In this document: positions 8,611 to 18,145 of the stretch, piece by piece
Numbering within the stretch: position 1 is the first letter of the stretch
Layout: the number at the start of each line of letters is the position of its first letter
NCBI RefSeq assembly: GCF_026586625.1
Contig: NZ_JAODIW010000005.1
Span: 350,516-414,515, forward strand
DNA: 64,000 nt
DNA from: Halobium salinum
GTDB taxonomy: Archaea > Halobacteriota > Halobacteria > Halobacteriales > Haloferacaceae
Direction of reading: 5' to 3'
The notes under the pieces: generated by a model
The model's database searches: none
Told to the model about the DNA's origin: nothing
Seen by the model: the letters and a program-made list of their open reading frames with translations, nothing else
Translations under genes and position numbers: made by a program

Positions 8611-11600
8611 TTCGTCACCTCGTTCGCGTCGGCTCCCGTGCCCGTCTCGGGGTCGCCCCCGACCGCGACGTCGTGGCTCCCGCTGAACACGAGCGTGTCG
8701 GCGGTCACCCGGGGCAGTCGGTCCTCGTCGCTCGCGACGACGTGATTCCGGTCGCTCCCGCTGAACGTCACGACGAGTCGCGATACCCGGTCGACACCCT
8801 CGACGCGTTCGAGCAGGGCGTAGAAATCCGAGAGACAGGGCAGGTCGCCGAAGGCCCACCCCGACCCGTCGGGGCCACCGGTCAGCGGGTGTAAGAACGA
8901 CTCCAGTCGCCCGGTCGCGCGCTCTTCGACCGCGGCGACGCTCGGAGCGCCCTCGTCCACCACGAGCGTCGTCCCGATACGCACCGCGAGGTAGCTCGGT
9001 CCTCGGACCACGACCTGTTCGGGCGCCACTCGCGTCACCGGCGCGGGTGCGTACGTCCGCAGCGTCTCTTCGACCCGTCGCCGGACCTCCGGCGACAGCG
9101 TCGGCTTCGCCTCGCTCGTCCGTGGGACCAGGAGCACCGTCACCCATCCGGGACGAGTCGTCCCGGCCCGGTCCATCCCCGGGATGCACCGCACTCTAGC
9201 GAGTTCCCGCGACGCTGACATCGAGAGGCGTTCGAAGTCCGCGGCCGTGACCGCCCGGTTGCGGTCTTCGAGGGTCCGCGCCGCGCGTTCGACCGCCCGT
9301 CTCGTCCGCTCGGCGTCGGCACCGCCTCTCCCGGCGTCCGGGTTGGTGACCCCCTCGACGTAAGGGAGTGCCGTGACTAGCGCGGCGACGGTCTCCGCCG
9401 GGACGTTCCCGTCGACGCCGCCGCCCGTCCGGTAGCTCGTCTTGACGTTGTCCTCTCCGATCGGTGGGATGGCCCCGCTGTCCCCGTCGCCGAACGTGAG
9501 TCGGCCCTCGGTCCGGTCGACGACGTAGTGCCGGTCGTCGGCCGTCGACTCCACAAAGTTCTCGACCGCCGTCCACCGGACCCAGAAGGCCGTCGTGCCG
9601 CCGTCCTCTTCGGTCCGCTCGTCGACCGCCTCGGGGTCCTCCTCCGTCAGCGCCTCGCGTTCGTCTACGGTGCGTGCCGGCAGTTCGTCGACCCAGACGG
9701 CCTCCTCGATCACCGGCTGATTGCCGAACGCGAACGTCTGGCCGTCCGATCCGTTGCTCGACCCGAGGACCTCCTCGGACACCGTTCGGACGTTGTCGGC
9801 CCATCCCGCGTTGAGATAGAGCCCACGCGCACGGAGCGTCGGCGGCGTCGTCGTCCACTGTGGGCTCGTCGCCAGGACTGCCGGTTCGAGGGGCTCACAG
9901 ACTCCTACTTCGCTCGCCGTCGGGACGCCGCTGACGGTCGCACCCCTCTCGTTCGTTCGAGACTCGGCAGCCGCCTCTGCGGTGTCTCCGAACAGCGTCT
10001 CGACGTCCGGCGTCTCGAGCGCGACGGTTCCTGAGACCTCCTGGTCCGTGGTCAGCTCCGTCCTCACGACGAGCGTTCCACCCGGCGGGACGACGAACTC
10101 ACCCGGGGTCTGAGTCTCGGCCCGGCCGTCGAGGGGTCGTCTCCACCTGTCGACGACGAGCGTGTAGCCTGCGAGCCCGAACGCCTGGTCGGTCGTGTTC
10201 TCGACGCGGAACTGCTGGTTCTCGACGTCGAACAGGATTCGGAGCGCCTGTTCACCGCCAGGGACGTCTCTCGCATCGCCAGCCGTCACGTCGACATCGA
10301 ACTGGCTCTCGCTCACCAGCTGGGCGCGGACCCAGTGGCGGAGCCGTCCGAACCGCTCGAACGGCTCCGTCGCCTCGGGGAACACGAGTCCGACGATGCC
10401 ACGACGGGTGAGGCCCTCCGTTCCGTCCTCGGTACTCAGTGGTTCCCACACCTCACCGCCGGGGTCGTCTGGACCGGCCGTCATATACTCCCAGCGCGTC
10501 CGCGGGTAGAACCCGATCGGGTACGTCTTGTCCACGGCCGAGAACAGCACCTGTATCGGGCCGTCGTCGAGCGGACCGTCGAACCCGAGGTAGAGCGTCT
10601 CCTTCGGGTCCTCGACGAGTCTGTCCGCGACCTCACTGAACGGCTGGACCTCGGTCGTCACGTCCGGCCGTAGCGTTCGTGCCTCGTCGAGTCCGTACGA
10701 CCCACTGTTGTGTGTGACTACGTGCTGTGGGACTACCTCCAGCGTCCCGGTCGAACCCACCTGTGGACTCTCCGCGCCATCGGTGCCACCGTTACCGCCA
10801 CTACCGTCGCCACCCCCGTTCTCGCCGTTCCCATCTGAGACCACCGCAAGCGGTGGGTAGTCGATGGTCAGTTTCTGGAACGCGGGGACGGCCTCGTGGA
10901 TCATCTCCCAGATGACTGGGTCGTCCTTCCCTGGGTTCACTTGCTGGTTGTCGTCGGCGTAGAACAGTCCCGTATTGAACTGGAGGTAACCGTCCTCTTG
11001 GACCCTGGCTCGTATCCAGTGGTGCTCGTGACCGGAGACGGCCGCGGGCTCGGTGTCCGTCGGGACCTCGAACTGGACGTATCGCTCGTCTCCATTCCAC
11101 AGTTCGTCCTCTTCTAATTCGAGGTACGTCCATCCCGACCCGTTCCAGTACTCCCACGAGAGATCGATGCTCCGCGTCGTATCCTTAGGGTCGAAGGTCT
11201 CGGGCTCCGGAACAGCCGGTAGCGGGGCACTGTTTGTCTGCATCCCTTCGAACGTCAGCTTCACCGTCATCCCTTTCTTCGAGAACGCCTCGTCGGAGGC
11301 GACGTAGAACGCATCGAGCGGGAGCGGCATCTCGCCGAACGGGTAGAGGTTCGGCTCGTCTGAGCCCTTCGTCGGCAGCGGCACGTCGTTGGCGAAGAGC
11401 ATGTCGGCGAGGAGAACCGGAGCGTTCTGTGAGTCGGTCCCCCCGTCGGTGGTGAACGAGCCAGCGTTGGAGTCCGCCCCTCCCTGCGAGCCTGCACCGA
11501 TCCCATAGCTGACCAGCGAGAGTCCGACCGACGAGACGCTTGTTTCGTACAGGTCCGCGTCGAGGCTGGCCGGTGAGCTGCACCGAACCCATCGCGTCTC

Positions 11601-12431
11601 GATCTCGGTGACCCGCGGCTCCGCCCCTGCCGGAGTCTCCTCGACGGACTCCTCACTCACCGGAAGCGTGGTCTCGACGAACTCGCTCTCGGGTTCCAGT
11701 TTGAACCTGAGGACGACGGTATCGCCGGACGTTTCAGGACGGGGTCGACGGGGAAGCGCGTGCCACCCCTCGACCGACTCATCGTCGACCAGCGCCGTGC
11801 CGTAGTACTCCCATCGGAGCGTGTCGAAGGCGTCCACGTCCGACCCCTCGAGTCGAAGCTCGAACTCCGTGGTCGGCGTCAGCGTGAAGAAATCGGTGTG
11901 GCCCAGGTAGAGCACGTGTTCCTGAACGTTCTCTCCGGTGAACAGCTGTGTCCCGTCACCCGATTCGAGCTGGGTCCCGTGTTCGAAGATTGCGTCGTCG
12001 TCAGGGCTGACACTGTACACCGCGTCGAGACGTGCCGGCGTCGCCTCGAAACCCATTCCCTCGGGAACCTCGAACACCCGTTCCGTCCCCTCTCCGTCGG
12101 GCGGAGCGACCGCCTGCGTCCCTGCGGAAATCCGAACGTTCTCCGCGAGCCCCTCGGCGACCTGGAAGACGAGCGGGAGCCGCGCGGGCTGGGGAGGCGC
12201 CCTGTTGAACCCGAGCGCGTCGAAGAACGCCACGCGGTGTTTCTCGGGTGCCCGGTCGAGACGGGTGGTGACGTCGGCAGCGACGTCGGCGAAGAGACGC
12301 AACATGGCCGTCCCCACGTCGCCCTCGTCTGGGTCCCACTCGGGCGTGTAGCTCCGCGCGCGCTCGATTGCCTCCTCGAGTAACTCGGCTCGTCGTCGAC
12401 CGTCGATGGGGGGTGGTGTCGGCTCCGTCAT
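8607..12431 (-). CDS. Large baseplate J-like protein (Pvc11-type)
   Basis: At 1274 residues this is the largest structural protein of the cluster. The N-terminus (ARSYTPEWDPDEGDVGTAML then LDRAPEKHRVAFFDALGF) is the usual start of eCIS putative baseplate assembly proteins. The C-terminal third contains VDRTEGRLTFGDGDSGAIPP and GGGVDGNVPAETVAAL, matching the baseplate J core, and ends with LPCLSDFYALLERVEGVDRV. The middle has several Gly/Asp-rich inserts, for example GNGENGGGDGSGGNGG, probably surface loops. Together with the 787-residue J protein it should form the baseplate wedge. It overlaps the next gene by four bases (ATGA), and the upstream gp25 gene ends 42 bases away. Confidence 0.9.
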   Translation of the reverse strand: MTEPTPPPIDGRRRAELLEEAIERARSYTPEWDPDEGDVGTAMLRLFADVAADVTTRLDRAPEKHRVAFFDALGFNRAPPQPARLPLVFQVAEGLAENVRISAGTQAVAPPDGEGTERVFEVPEGMGFEATPARLDAVYSVSPDDDAIFEHGTQLESGDGTQLFTGENVQEHVLYLGHTDFFTLTPTTEFELRLEGSDVDAFDTLRWEYYGTALVDDESVEGWHALPRRPRPETSGDTVVLRFKLEPESEFVETTLPVSEESVEETPAGAEPRVTEIETRWVRCSSPASLDADLYETSVSSVGLSLVSYGIGAGSQGGADSNAGSFTTDGGTDSQNAPVLLADMLFANDVPLPTKGSDEPNLYPFGEMPLPLDAFYVASDEAFSKKGMTVKLTFEGMQTNSAPLPAVPEPETFDPKDTTRSIDLSWEYWNGSGWTYLELEEDELWNGDERYVQFEVPTDTEPAAVSGHEHHWIRARVQEDGYLQFNTGLFYADDNQQVNPGKDDPVIWEMIHEAVPAFQKLTIDYPPLAVVSDGNGENGGGDGSGGNGGTDGAESPQVGSTGTLEVVPQHVVTHNSGSYGLDEARTLRPDVTTEVQPFSEVADRLVEDPKETLYLGFDGPLDDGPIQVLFSAVDKTYPIGFYPRTRWEYMTAGPDDPGGEVWEPLSTEDGTEGLTRRGIVGLVFPEATEPFERFGRLRHWVRAQLVSESQFDVDVTAGDARDVPGGEQALRILFDVENQQFRVENTTDQAFGLAGYTLVVDRWRRPLDGRAETQTPGEFVVPPGGTLVVRTELTTDQEVSGTVALETPDVETLFGDTAEAAAESRTNERGATVSGVPTASEVGVCEPLEPAVLATSPQWTTTPPTLRARGLYLNAGWADNVRTVSEEVLGSSNGSDGQTFAFGNQPVIEEAVWVDELPARTVDEREALTEEDPEAVDERTEEDGGTTAFWVRWTAVENFVESTADDRHYVVDRTEGRLTFGDGDSGAIPPIGEDNVKTSYRTGGGVDGNVPAETVAALVTALPYVEGVTNPDAGRGGADAERTRRAVERAARTLEDRNRAVTAADFERLSMSASRELARVRCIPGMDRAGTTRPGWVTVLLVPRTSEAKPTLSPEVRRRVEETLRTYAPAPVTRVAPEQVVVRGPSYLAVRIGTTLVVDEGAPSVAAVEERATGRLESFLHPLTGGPDGSGWAFGDLPCLSDFYALLERVEGVDRVSRLVVTFSGSDRNHVVASDEDRLPRVTADTLVFSGSHDVAVGGDPETGTGADANEVTK

Positions 12432-12473
12432 CGGTCGCTCCTTCGCCGGTTGTGTGTCGAACTGCGTTGTGGG

Positions 12474-12866
12474 TCACTCATTGATGTAAAACGGGTAGAC
12501 GAGGTTTCCCTCGACGTTGGTCTCTCGGATGCGGTACTCGACGGAGATGAGGAGCTTTCCGACGCTGATCTGCCCGGCTGAGACGTCGACGTTCAGCACC
12601 TCGATTCGAGGCTCCCACTCGAGGAGCGCGTCCATGACGCTCGTCTCGATCATCGTCAGCGTCGCCATGTTGACCGCTGCGAAGACGAAGTCGTGGATGC
12701 CGCAGCCGAAGTCCGGTCGCATGACACGCTCACCCTTCGCGGTCCCGAGGATAATCCAGATGGCCTGTTCGACGTCCTCTTTCGTGACCGCGACGGCGAT
12801 GTCTCTGTCCCTGTCCGGCTCGACCGGAAACGCCCATCCCGTTCCGAGGAAATTCTCTTTCGTCAT
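12474..12866 (-). CDS. Baseplate wedge protein, GPW/gp25 family
   Basis: The 130-residue protein has the family's hallmark arrangement: a GTGWAFPV start, then AVTKEDVEQAIWIILGTAKGERVMRPDFGCG and a closing VEYRIRETNVEGNLVYPFY. In T4 and eCIS particles gp25 joins the sheath to the baseplate wedges. I used the ATG at 12866, which has GGTGAG eight bases upstream and begins shortly after the PAAR stop. An in-frame start at 12899 would overlap the PAAR gene by 25 bases. Its position between the PAAR and baseplate-J genes is the standard eCIS gene order. Confidence 0.92.
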   Translation of the reverse strand: MTKENFLGTGWAFPVEPDRDRDIAVAVTKEDVEQAIWIILGTAKGERVMRPDFGCGIHDFVFAAVNMATLTMIETSVMDALLEWEPRIEVLNVDVSAGQISVGKLLISVEYRIRETNVEGNLVYPFYINE

Positions 12867-12874
12867 CGTCGTTC

Positions 12875-13177
12875 TCACCCGATTATCACCGTCGGACACC
12901 CCATGGCGATGGTGTTCGGCGGGCCAGCCTCGGGGATCACGTCTCCCTGTCGAGCGGCCGGGAGGTTGTTTATCAACACCGTTGTGCTCCCCAGCGTGAC
13001 GACGCCCCCGACGTGTGGGGTGGCGGCTGGAGGCGGGAGAACGAGCGGACAGGTGTGCATGTCGGCGAGCGCCCGCCAGGCGGGTTTCCCACCGATGAGG
13101 ACGGTCGGACTCCCCGGACTCCCGGTGAGCGGTGTTCCGTGGCTCGTCTGATCGAGTACGCGTGCAGCTGGTGGCAT
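12875..13177 (-). CDS. PAAR-domain spike tip protein
   Basis: The protein has 100 residues and the PAAR layout: an N-terminal MPPAARVLDQTSHGTPL, a repeated GSPTVLIGGKPAWR and GSTTVLINNLPAARQGD, and a final MGCPTVIIG. Conserved His and Cys residues (H13, H41, C43, C94) could bind the metal ion that sharpens the cone. PAAR proteins cap the VgrG/gp5 needle and pierce the target membrane. It lies between the gp5-like spike and gp25, as in other eCIS clusters, with short gaps on both sides. Confidence 0.92.
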   Translation of the reverse strand: MPPAARVLDQTSHGTPLTGSPGSPTVLIGGKPAWRALADMHTCPLVLPPPAATPHVGGVVTLGSTTVLINNLPAARQGDVIPEAGPPNTIAMGCPTVIIG

Positions 13178-13196
13178 GGTTGGATTCGTTGTCTCC

Positions 13197-13841
13197 TCAG
13201 TTTATTTTCACGAGTGAGCCTTTCAGCGTCAGTATCCCGCCGGCTTCGACGGTCACGTTCCCCGTTCCCTTGATGGTAATCATCTTCGACTCGACGTTGA
13301 CGTTCAGGTTACTCTTGATGTTGATATCCCCGGGAACGGATTTGAACTCGATCGTGTTCTTTCCCGTCTTGTCCTTGAGCTGTATCTTCTCGCCGCCAGT
13401 CGAATCGTCGAGAACCACCGAGTGACCGGCATTCGTCTTGATTTCGACCTTCTCGGCGCGTTCGGTATCGTCAAGCGTTATCTCGTGACCGCTCCGCGAG
13501 CGAATCTTCCGGATGTTGTTCTTCCCGTCGGCGTTGTCCACGGGGGGCTTCTCGGCGGCGCTCCACAGCGCCCCGATGACGTACGGGTAGTGGATGTCGC
13601 CCTGCTCAAAGGCGACGAGCACCTCGTCATCGACCTCTGGGAGAAAATACGTCCCCCGGTCTTTTCCCGCCATCGTCCGGGCGGTGCGTGCCCAGAAACT
13701 CTGTTGGTCCTCGTCTCGCCACGGGTAGCGGATCTGGACTCGTCCCATCCCTTCGGGGTCCTTGTTGTCGGTCACGATGCCGGTGGCGACGCCGCGGATG
13801 CCCTCCTCGGGCGGCTCCTCGGTGAACTCGCCGAAGCTCAT
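13197..13841 (-). CDS. gp5/VgrG-like spike protein (OB fold plus beta-helix)
   Basis: The 214-residue protein starts MSFGEFTEEPPEEGIRGVAT, then shows the OB-fold signature GRVQIRYPWRDEDQQSFWAR and YFLPEVDDEVLVAFEQGD with YVIGALW. The C-terminal half consists of short alternating beta strands (IKLNVNVESKMITIKGTGN type), expected for a trimeric needle. The ATG at 13841 overlaps the stop of the gp27-like gene (ATGA), so the VgrG function is split into two coupled genes here. An open frame reaches 14165, but that extension is within the upstream gene and was discarded. Confidence 0.9.
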   Translation of the reverse strand: MSFGEFTEEPPEEGIRGVATGIVTDNKDPEGMGRVQIRYPWRDEDQQSFWARTARTMAGKDRGTYFLPEVDDEVLVAFEQGDIHYPYVIGALWSAAEKPPVDNADGKNNIRKIRSRSGHEITLDDTERAEKVEIKTNAGHSVVLDDSTGGEKIQLKDKTGKNTIEFKSVPGDINIKSNLNVNVESKMITIKGTGNVTVEAGGILTLKGSLVKIN

Positions 13842-14887
13842 GCGCTCGCCCCCCGAACCTGAAACGACGTGACGTACCCGTCGGTCGAGAGCCTGTGCTC
13901 CGCGCTCTCGACGTAGTACAGGCCGTTGAACTCGCCTGTCAGCCCTTCGAGTTGGACCGTGATGCCTGCAACGAGTTCCGGGATGCCGATCGTCTCCCCG
14001 CTCCCACGGAGGCGGTCCTGTCTGATGCGGACCGCTTCGGCTTCGGCCACCCGGTCGGCCTCCCGTTTCGACTCTACCGGCATACGCACGACCCGGGGAT
14101 CCCCGCTCGGTTCCTCTCCCGACGCCCGTCCCACGATCTCCTCGCGGCCGTTCCGGTCGCTCCACCGGACGACAACCTCGCTCACGTCGTTCGCCTGGTT
14201 GCGCTGTGGGGAGAACGACAGGAGTGACTCGCCGTACGCGAGCGTCAGGGTGGGCGGGTCGTCGTCGTGCGGCGCCCGGAAGTAGAACTCGTCGCGATGC
14301 GTGAACACCTCGTAGTTGTACCGCCGGGCGCGCTCGGTGAGGAACTGGTAGTCGGACTTGTTGTCCTGGATGATCCGGGTGAACTCCAGCTCGGTGTCGT
14401 CGATCGTCGTACCACCGAAGCCGTAGCTTCCCCGGTCCAGGACCTTCTGGACGACTGCCGCGTCCGTCACTCGGTCCTCAACTGTGTCCCGGTCCCACGT
14501 CTTCGTCCGGTTCCCGACCATGAGTTCGTGGAGGCGGCCGTAGCCGCTCACCTCGATAGTCGGGACGCCGCTCGTGGGAAACGACGGCTCGGCCGACTGG
14601 ACACTGCCGAGGAACACCGGTTTGAGTGTATCGGCGTATCCCATCGAGATTTCGACGGGGCGGTCCCTCTCGAGGCTCGCCCAGTCGATCTCCTCGAACT
14701 CCCGGCGTTCCAGGTCGAACGGGTGGGTGAGCGTGAACGAGAATCGATTCGCCCCCTCGACGCTCGTTTTCACCGACAGCTGTGCGATCTCTCCTGTGGC
14801 GTCGGTGTAGGTCGTCCCCGACGTCGCGATCTCGAACCGTGGGACATAGAAATCCTCGTACGTGCCTTCGATTGGCTCGAACGTCAT
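13838..14887 (-). CDS. gp27/phage late control D-like hub protein
   Basis: This 349-residue protein corresponds to the N-terminal half of VgrG, or phage late control protein D. Visible features are the N-terminal beta-rich YEDFYVPRFEIATSGTTYTD, SFTLTHPFDLERREF, VFLGSVQSAEPSFPTSGVPTIEVSGYGRLHELM, the FLTERARRYNYEVFTHRDEFYFR segment and a C-terminal GEFNGLYYVESAEHRLSTDGYVTSFQVRGA. It forms the hub under the tube that carries the spike. It starts directly after the LysM gene stop with no gap and overlaps the next gene by four bases. Confidence 0.9.
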   Translation of the reverse strand: MTFEPIEGTYEDFYVPRFEIATSGTTYTDATGEIAQLSVKTSVEGANRFSFTLTHPFDLERREFEEIDWASLERDRPVEISMGYADTLKPVFLGSVQSAEPSFPTSGVPTIEVSGYGRLHELMVGNRTKTWDRDTVEDRVTDAAVVQKVLDRGSYGFGGTTIDDTELEFTRIIQDNKSDYQFLTERARRYNYEVFTHRDEFYFRAPHDDDPPTLTLAYGESLLSFSPQRNQANDVSEVVVRWSDRNGREEIVGRASGEEPSGDPRVVRMPVESKREADRVAEAEAVRIRQDRLRGSGETIGIPELVAGITVQLEGLTGEFNGLYYVESAEHRLSTDGYVTSFQVRGASA

Positions 14888-15526
14888 CTACGACTCCAGT
14901 GTCGGGACCACGAGCAACGCTCCCGGGCGGAGGGTCCGTGGGTTGTCTATCCCGTTCGCTTCAGCGATCGCACGCCAGCGCGTCGGGTCACCGTACTCCT
15001 CGTCGGCGAGCACCCAGAGGGTCTCGTCCTCGGTCACGCGGTGGAGCTTCGACTTGTCGGGCGAACTTCGGGGGTTCTCCTCGCGCTGTCGCCTCGGCGG
15101 TTTGTACTCTTGGAACGTGACGTCCATTCGCGCACGAACCGGGACACCGCTGTCGAGGAACATCGTGAAGGTCGTGTTGGCACTCTGGAGCAGACACGTG
15201 AAGTCGAGCGAGCCCCAGACGAACCGACAGACGGGCGGCGCGTGTTGGGCCCCATCGACTTTCAGGAGGTCTCTCAGCTTCTCGGTGTACTTCCGAACGT
15301 CCCGGTTCTTCTCCTCGTAGGCGTCGAAGAACAGTTCCATGGAGAGCGTCTCCGACTCGCCGCTCCCGAACTGCGTGACGGGGGTCGTGAAGCCGGGTAT
15401 CGACTTCTCGACGAACGTGACGGACTTGTTGAGGTTGTACTCGGTCGGGTTGAACTTGACGGGGACCTCCGTGCCGCCGGCGATGATAACGGCCTTCGCC
15501 AGGTTCGACGTGGTCGGAGTGGACAT
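14888..15526 (-). CDS. CIS tube-baseplate connector with LysM domain (Pvc7-like)
   Basis: The 212-residue protein has the N-terminal fold of contractile-injection-system connector proteins (VKFNPTEYNLNKSVTFVEKSIPGF, then FGSGESETLSMELFFDAYEE). Its C-terminal LysM-type motif reads LHRVTEDETLWVLADEEYGDPTRWRAIAEANGIDNPRTLRPGALLVVP. Afp7/Pvc7 and gp53/gp54-like connectors use this layout to join the inner tube to the hub. The ATG at 15526 is five bases after the stop of the linker protein, and its own stop abuts the gp27-like gene. Confidence 0.92.
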   Translation of the reverse strand: MSTPTTSNLAKAVIIAGGTEVPVKFNPTEYNLNKSVTFVEKSIPGFTTPVTQFGSGESETLSMELFFDAYEEKNRDVRKYTEKLRDLLKVDGAQHAPPVCRFVWGSLDFTCLLQSANTTFTMFLDSGVPVRARMDVTFQEYKPPRRQREENPRSSPDKSKLHRVTEDETLWVLADEEYGDPTRWRAIAEANGIDNPRTLRPGALLVVPTLES

Positions 15527-15531
15527 CGCGC

Positions 15532-17409
15532 TCAGCGCCCCCGTCGTTCGCGTTCGATTCGGAGTTTCCGTTCGAGCCGGTTGAACAGGTGGTCTACCAG
15601 TCGGTCGATCGTCGGATCCGCTGCCATGTGACGGTCAGTCAACGCTTCCAGGGCAGATATATATTGCTCTTGTGAACTGTCAGGTTCGGGAGTCGAACCG
15701 GCCGCCGTAGCGGGACGCTGCTGCGTCGTCGTCCGCCCCGGACTGGCTCGCTCGTTCGCCGCGACGACTCCCGGACGCTCTCCGTCGGAGAGGTGTCGCT
15801 CCCGTCTGTGGACGAGTCGGGGGCGGTCACTGGCTACGGTGTCGCCAGTTGGTGGTGGCGCGGGGACGACACTTCGCGGTGACTTCTGCGTGGGCGCGTC
15901 GGGCGACTGCTGTCGGAGACGCGACTCGTCGCGTGAGTCGGACGCACCGCGCTCGCTCCCGTGTCTCTCTGGCGGGCCGGCGGTTCCTCCGGCCGCGAGC
16001 TGCAGCCGCGTTTCCCGCATTACCGTCGGTGGTCCGCGGCGTGTTTCGATCCGTTCGACCGCCTCCCGGGGCGGCGAGACGACGGTTTCGAGCCCCGGAA
16101 GTCCCGAAGCCCCCGACGACACCTCGCGGAGGACCTCACGAACCCTGCGCTCCGACGGGTTGTCGGCCGGAGCGAGCGCGGGCGACTGCTGGCCAGTCTC
16201 GGTGTCCGACGGCCGTGGTCGCGTATCCTGGAATCGGGTGACTACCTCGAACGAGTGCGGGTCGTCGGCACGACGGTTGAGGCCCCTCAGTGCTCGTGTC
16301 GCTCTTCCATGGTCAACGGTCGGGTAGTCGTCGGGACGACCGAGACGATCTCGTCGTCTCGCCACCTGGCGTTGAAGATGGGTCACGGGCTGTGCCGACC
16401 CATCACCCTGTCCTCCACCCTCTCGGCCCGAGTCCGAGTCGATATGGACCGACTGCACGACCGTTCGTGGTTCGTCCGGCTGGACGGCCCGCGGTCCGTT
16501 CGTCTGAACGATTCGCGCCGTCTCTGTCCTGACGACCCGTAGCGAGTCCCGTCCAGATGGCTGTGGTGCGCCCGTCCTCACGCCCCCGACGGGGGACTGG
16601 GCCCTCCTGTGAATTCGGGGTGGGAGGCGTCGAATAGAGAGGCCGGTCTCGAAGTCTGTGCGTCTGTCGTATCGGACGGAACCGGGTGGCCTCGTGTCGG
16701 TCTCCTGTCCCGCTTTCTCGTGGGGTCGTCCTTCGCTATCGTGCCACGTCGAGCCTGGAGCGCGTCGCTCTCCGACGGTTCTCGAGCTCTCGGTCACTGT
16801 GTCGTCGGCTCGGGCGCGACGGTACACCCACCGTCCAGAGAGGGTCGGCGCGCGCCACGGGCCGCTGGAACCCTTCAGTGGGGCGCGAGCGGGCCGCTCG
16901 TCCCGTTCCGTTCGGTCGAGATAGCCGAATGCCGTCGGTCTGTTTAGTCCCTTCCGTTCCCGGTCCGTGACCCCGGAACCACGCTCCTCGACGTACCGTG
17001 AGACGAGGTAGGTGGGCCGCGGGAACTGCTCGGCCACGAGTCGCGTGATTCGCGGAGGGTGGCTGCGAGTCCTTCTCGTCGCGGGGCTGTCTGCCTCCCG
17101 CCGAGTGTCCGTTTCGCGTCGTTCGACAGCCTGCTGGGTCGAGTGGTGATGGTGTAGCTCCCGGACGTACTCGGTTCGTTCCGTGACGGTGAGCGGCTGA
17201 GCGAGGAGATACGAGAGTGTCAGGAATCGCCAGTGGCCGCCGCCCAGTTGCGTGTCTAATATCCCGGTGAACGGAACGAGGCGACCGATGCGATATCGGA
17301 CCGCCTCCGGACGCCCGTCGAGCGAGACGCGACGCTCGTCCACCCCCCGGACGAGGGTGATTTGTCGTGCGACGCGCGGAAGTTGGATGTCGTGGTAGTC
17401 TTCTGGCAT
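15532..17409 (-). CDS. eCIS protein with long disordered Arg/Pro-rich middle
   Basis: This 625-residue protein is not recognised as a named family. Residues 1-95 look folded (MPEDYHDIQLPRVARQITLV to RFLTLSYLLAQPLTVTERTEYV). Residues 100-560 are rich in Arg, Pro, Thr, Ser and Gly, and unlike most haloarchaeal proteins this part is basic. The last 50 residues return to helix, ending with the pattern DRLVDHLFNRLERKLRIERERRGR split by charged positions. I recall similar short Arg/Glu-rich C-terminal helices in proteins encoded beside the connector gene of other eCIS loci. It sits just upstream of the LysM connector. A length-determining or tape-measure-like role, or a linker inside the tube, is possible because no other tape measure is visible. 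This is inference. Confidence 0.6.
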   Translation of the reverse strand: MPEDYHDIQLPRVARQITLVRGVDERRVSLDGRPEAVRYRIGRLVPFTGILDTQLGGGHWRFLTLSYLLAQPLTVTERTEYVRELHHHHSTQQAVERRETDTRREADSPATRRTRSHPPRITRLVAEQFPRPTYLVSRYVEERGSGVTDRERKGLNRPTAFGYLDRTERDERPARAPLKGSSGPWRAPTLSGRWVYRRARADDTVTESSRTVGERRAPGSTWHDSEGRPHEKAGQETDTRPPGSVRYDRRTDFETGLSIRRLPPRIHRRAQSPVGGVRTGAPQPSGRDSLRVVRTETARIVQTNGPRAVQPDEPRTVVQSVHIDSDSGREGGGQGDGSAQPVTHLQRQVARRRDRLGRPDDYPTVDHGRATRALRGLNRRADDPHSFEVVTRFQDTRPRPSDTETGQQSPALAPADNPSERRVREVLREVSSGASGLPGLETVVSPPREAVERIETRRGPPTVMRETRLQLAAGGTAGPPERHGSERGASDSRDESRLRQQSPDAPTQKSPRSVVPAPPPTGDTVASDRPRLVHRRERHLSDGERPGVVAANERASPGRTTTQQRPATAAGSTPEPDSSQEQYISALEALTDRHMAADPTIDRLVDHLFNRLERKLRIERERRGR

Positions 17410-18145
17410 GCTTTCGCCCTGTGGTAGACGAGTACGGCCCTCGACGTGGACTCACTGCACCCGGCTCTCCCGTGGACGCTACCCACTACATGTTGAGCAA
17501 CGGCCAAATACACTTCGGGTCGTCCGGTTCACGACCGGTTCCATCACTCAATTACTGGATGACAGTCGACGACGACTGTCCGCTTCTCTACACACCCCAC
17601 CGCACGGTCGCTCGAAGTCCGGGTCATCTGGCACGACCCACTGTCTGACGAGCAAGTGGCTAGCACTCCCTCCTCGACCTGTTCGTGGTAGTCTCGTCCG
17701 GATCTTCGTGCCGCCAGTGGGTAGACTCTACCTCTATCTGTACAGAACTGCGACCACTCTGGTCGTGTGCGTGTTCGCTACAGATCAGATGCCACGACGC
17801 GGGATTGCGCTTCCGAGATATCTCTCCTTGAGTCCAGCAGTTAGAACGTCGGGAGGTCAGCGACGCGGAGTGTTCGCTCGACCACCTGACCGTTCTCAAC
17901 GGCCTGTACAGTCGGCATGAGGAGCTTCCCGCTCAAGTTTCCGCGCCGTCTCGAGTTCGACGCGGACGAGGTCTCCGACCATCCGTCCTTCCCTCCACTA
18001 TAGGCCGACCTCGACGTACTGCTTCGAGATAGTCCGCCGGGCTCTCGAGACGTTCAGGTGGTTTTTTTCGTTCCGTCGTACGCATAGTTTTCGTGTGGGC
18101 TCGTCTCAGGCGTTCACGTTGCTCGATGTGCGAACGTCCGAATAG
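17410..18145. other. Gap of 736 bases between linker protein and DUF4157 effector
   Basis: No gene can be supported here. On the minus strand a short open frame at 17839-17918 reads MPTVQAVENGQVVERTLRV and ends in TAA. Just upstream, in another frame, the DNA reads GDLVRVELETARKLERE, so the two pieces may be the frameshifted tail of a lost small gene. The remainder shows no coding bias. A T-run at 18062-18067 could be a terminator for the effector gene only if it worked on the opposite strand. Confidence 0.35.

Noticed and set aside
8611..9189. N-terminal extension of the 787-residue baseplate protein
   Set aside because: Lies inside the upstream J gene and is Gly/Arg-rich; the ATGA overlap marks the real start.
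14267..15631. 454-codon plus-strand open frame opposite the LysM and gp27-like genes
   Set aside because: Spans three real minus-strand genes and has shadow composition.
17410..18145. CRISPR-like or repeat array in the gap
   Set aside because: No regularly spaced repeats were found here or elsewhere in the window.
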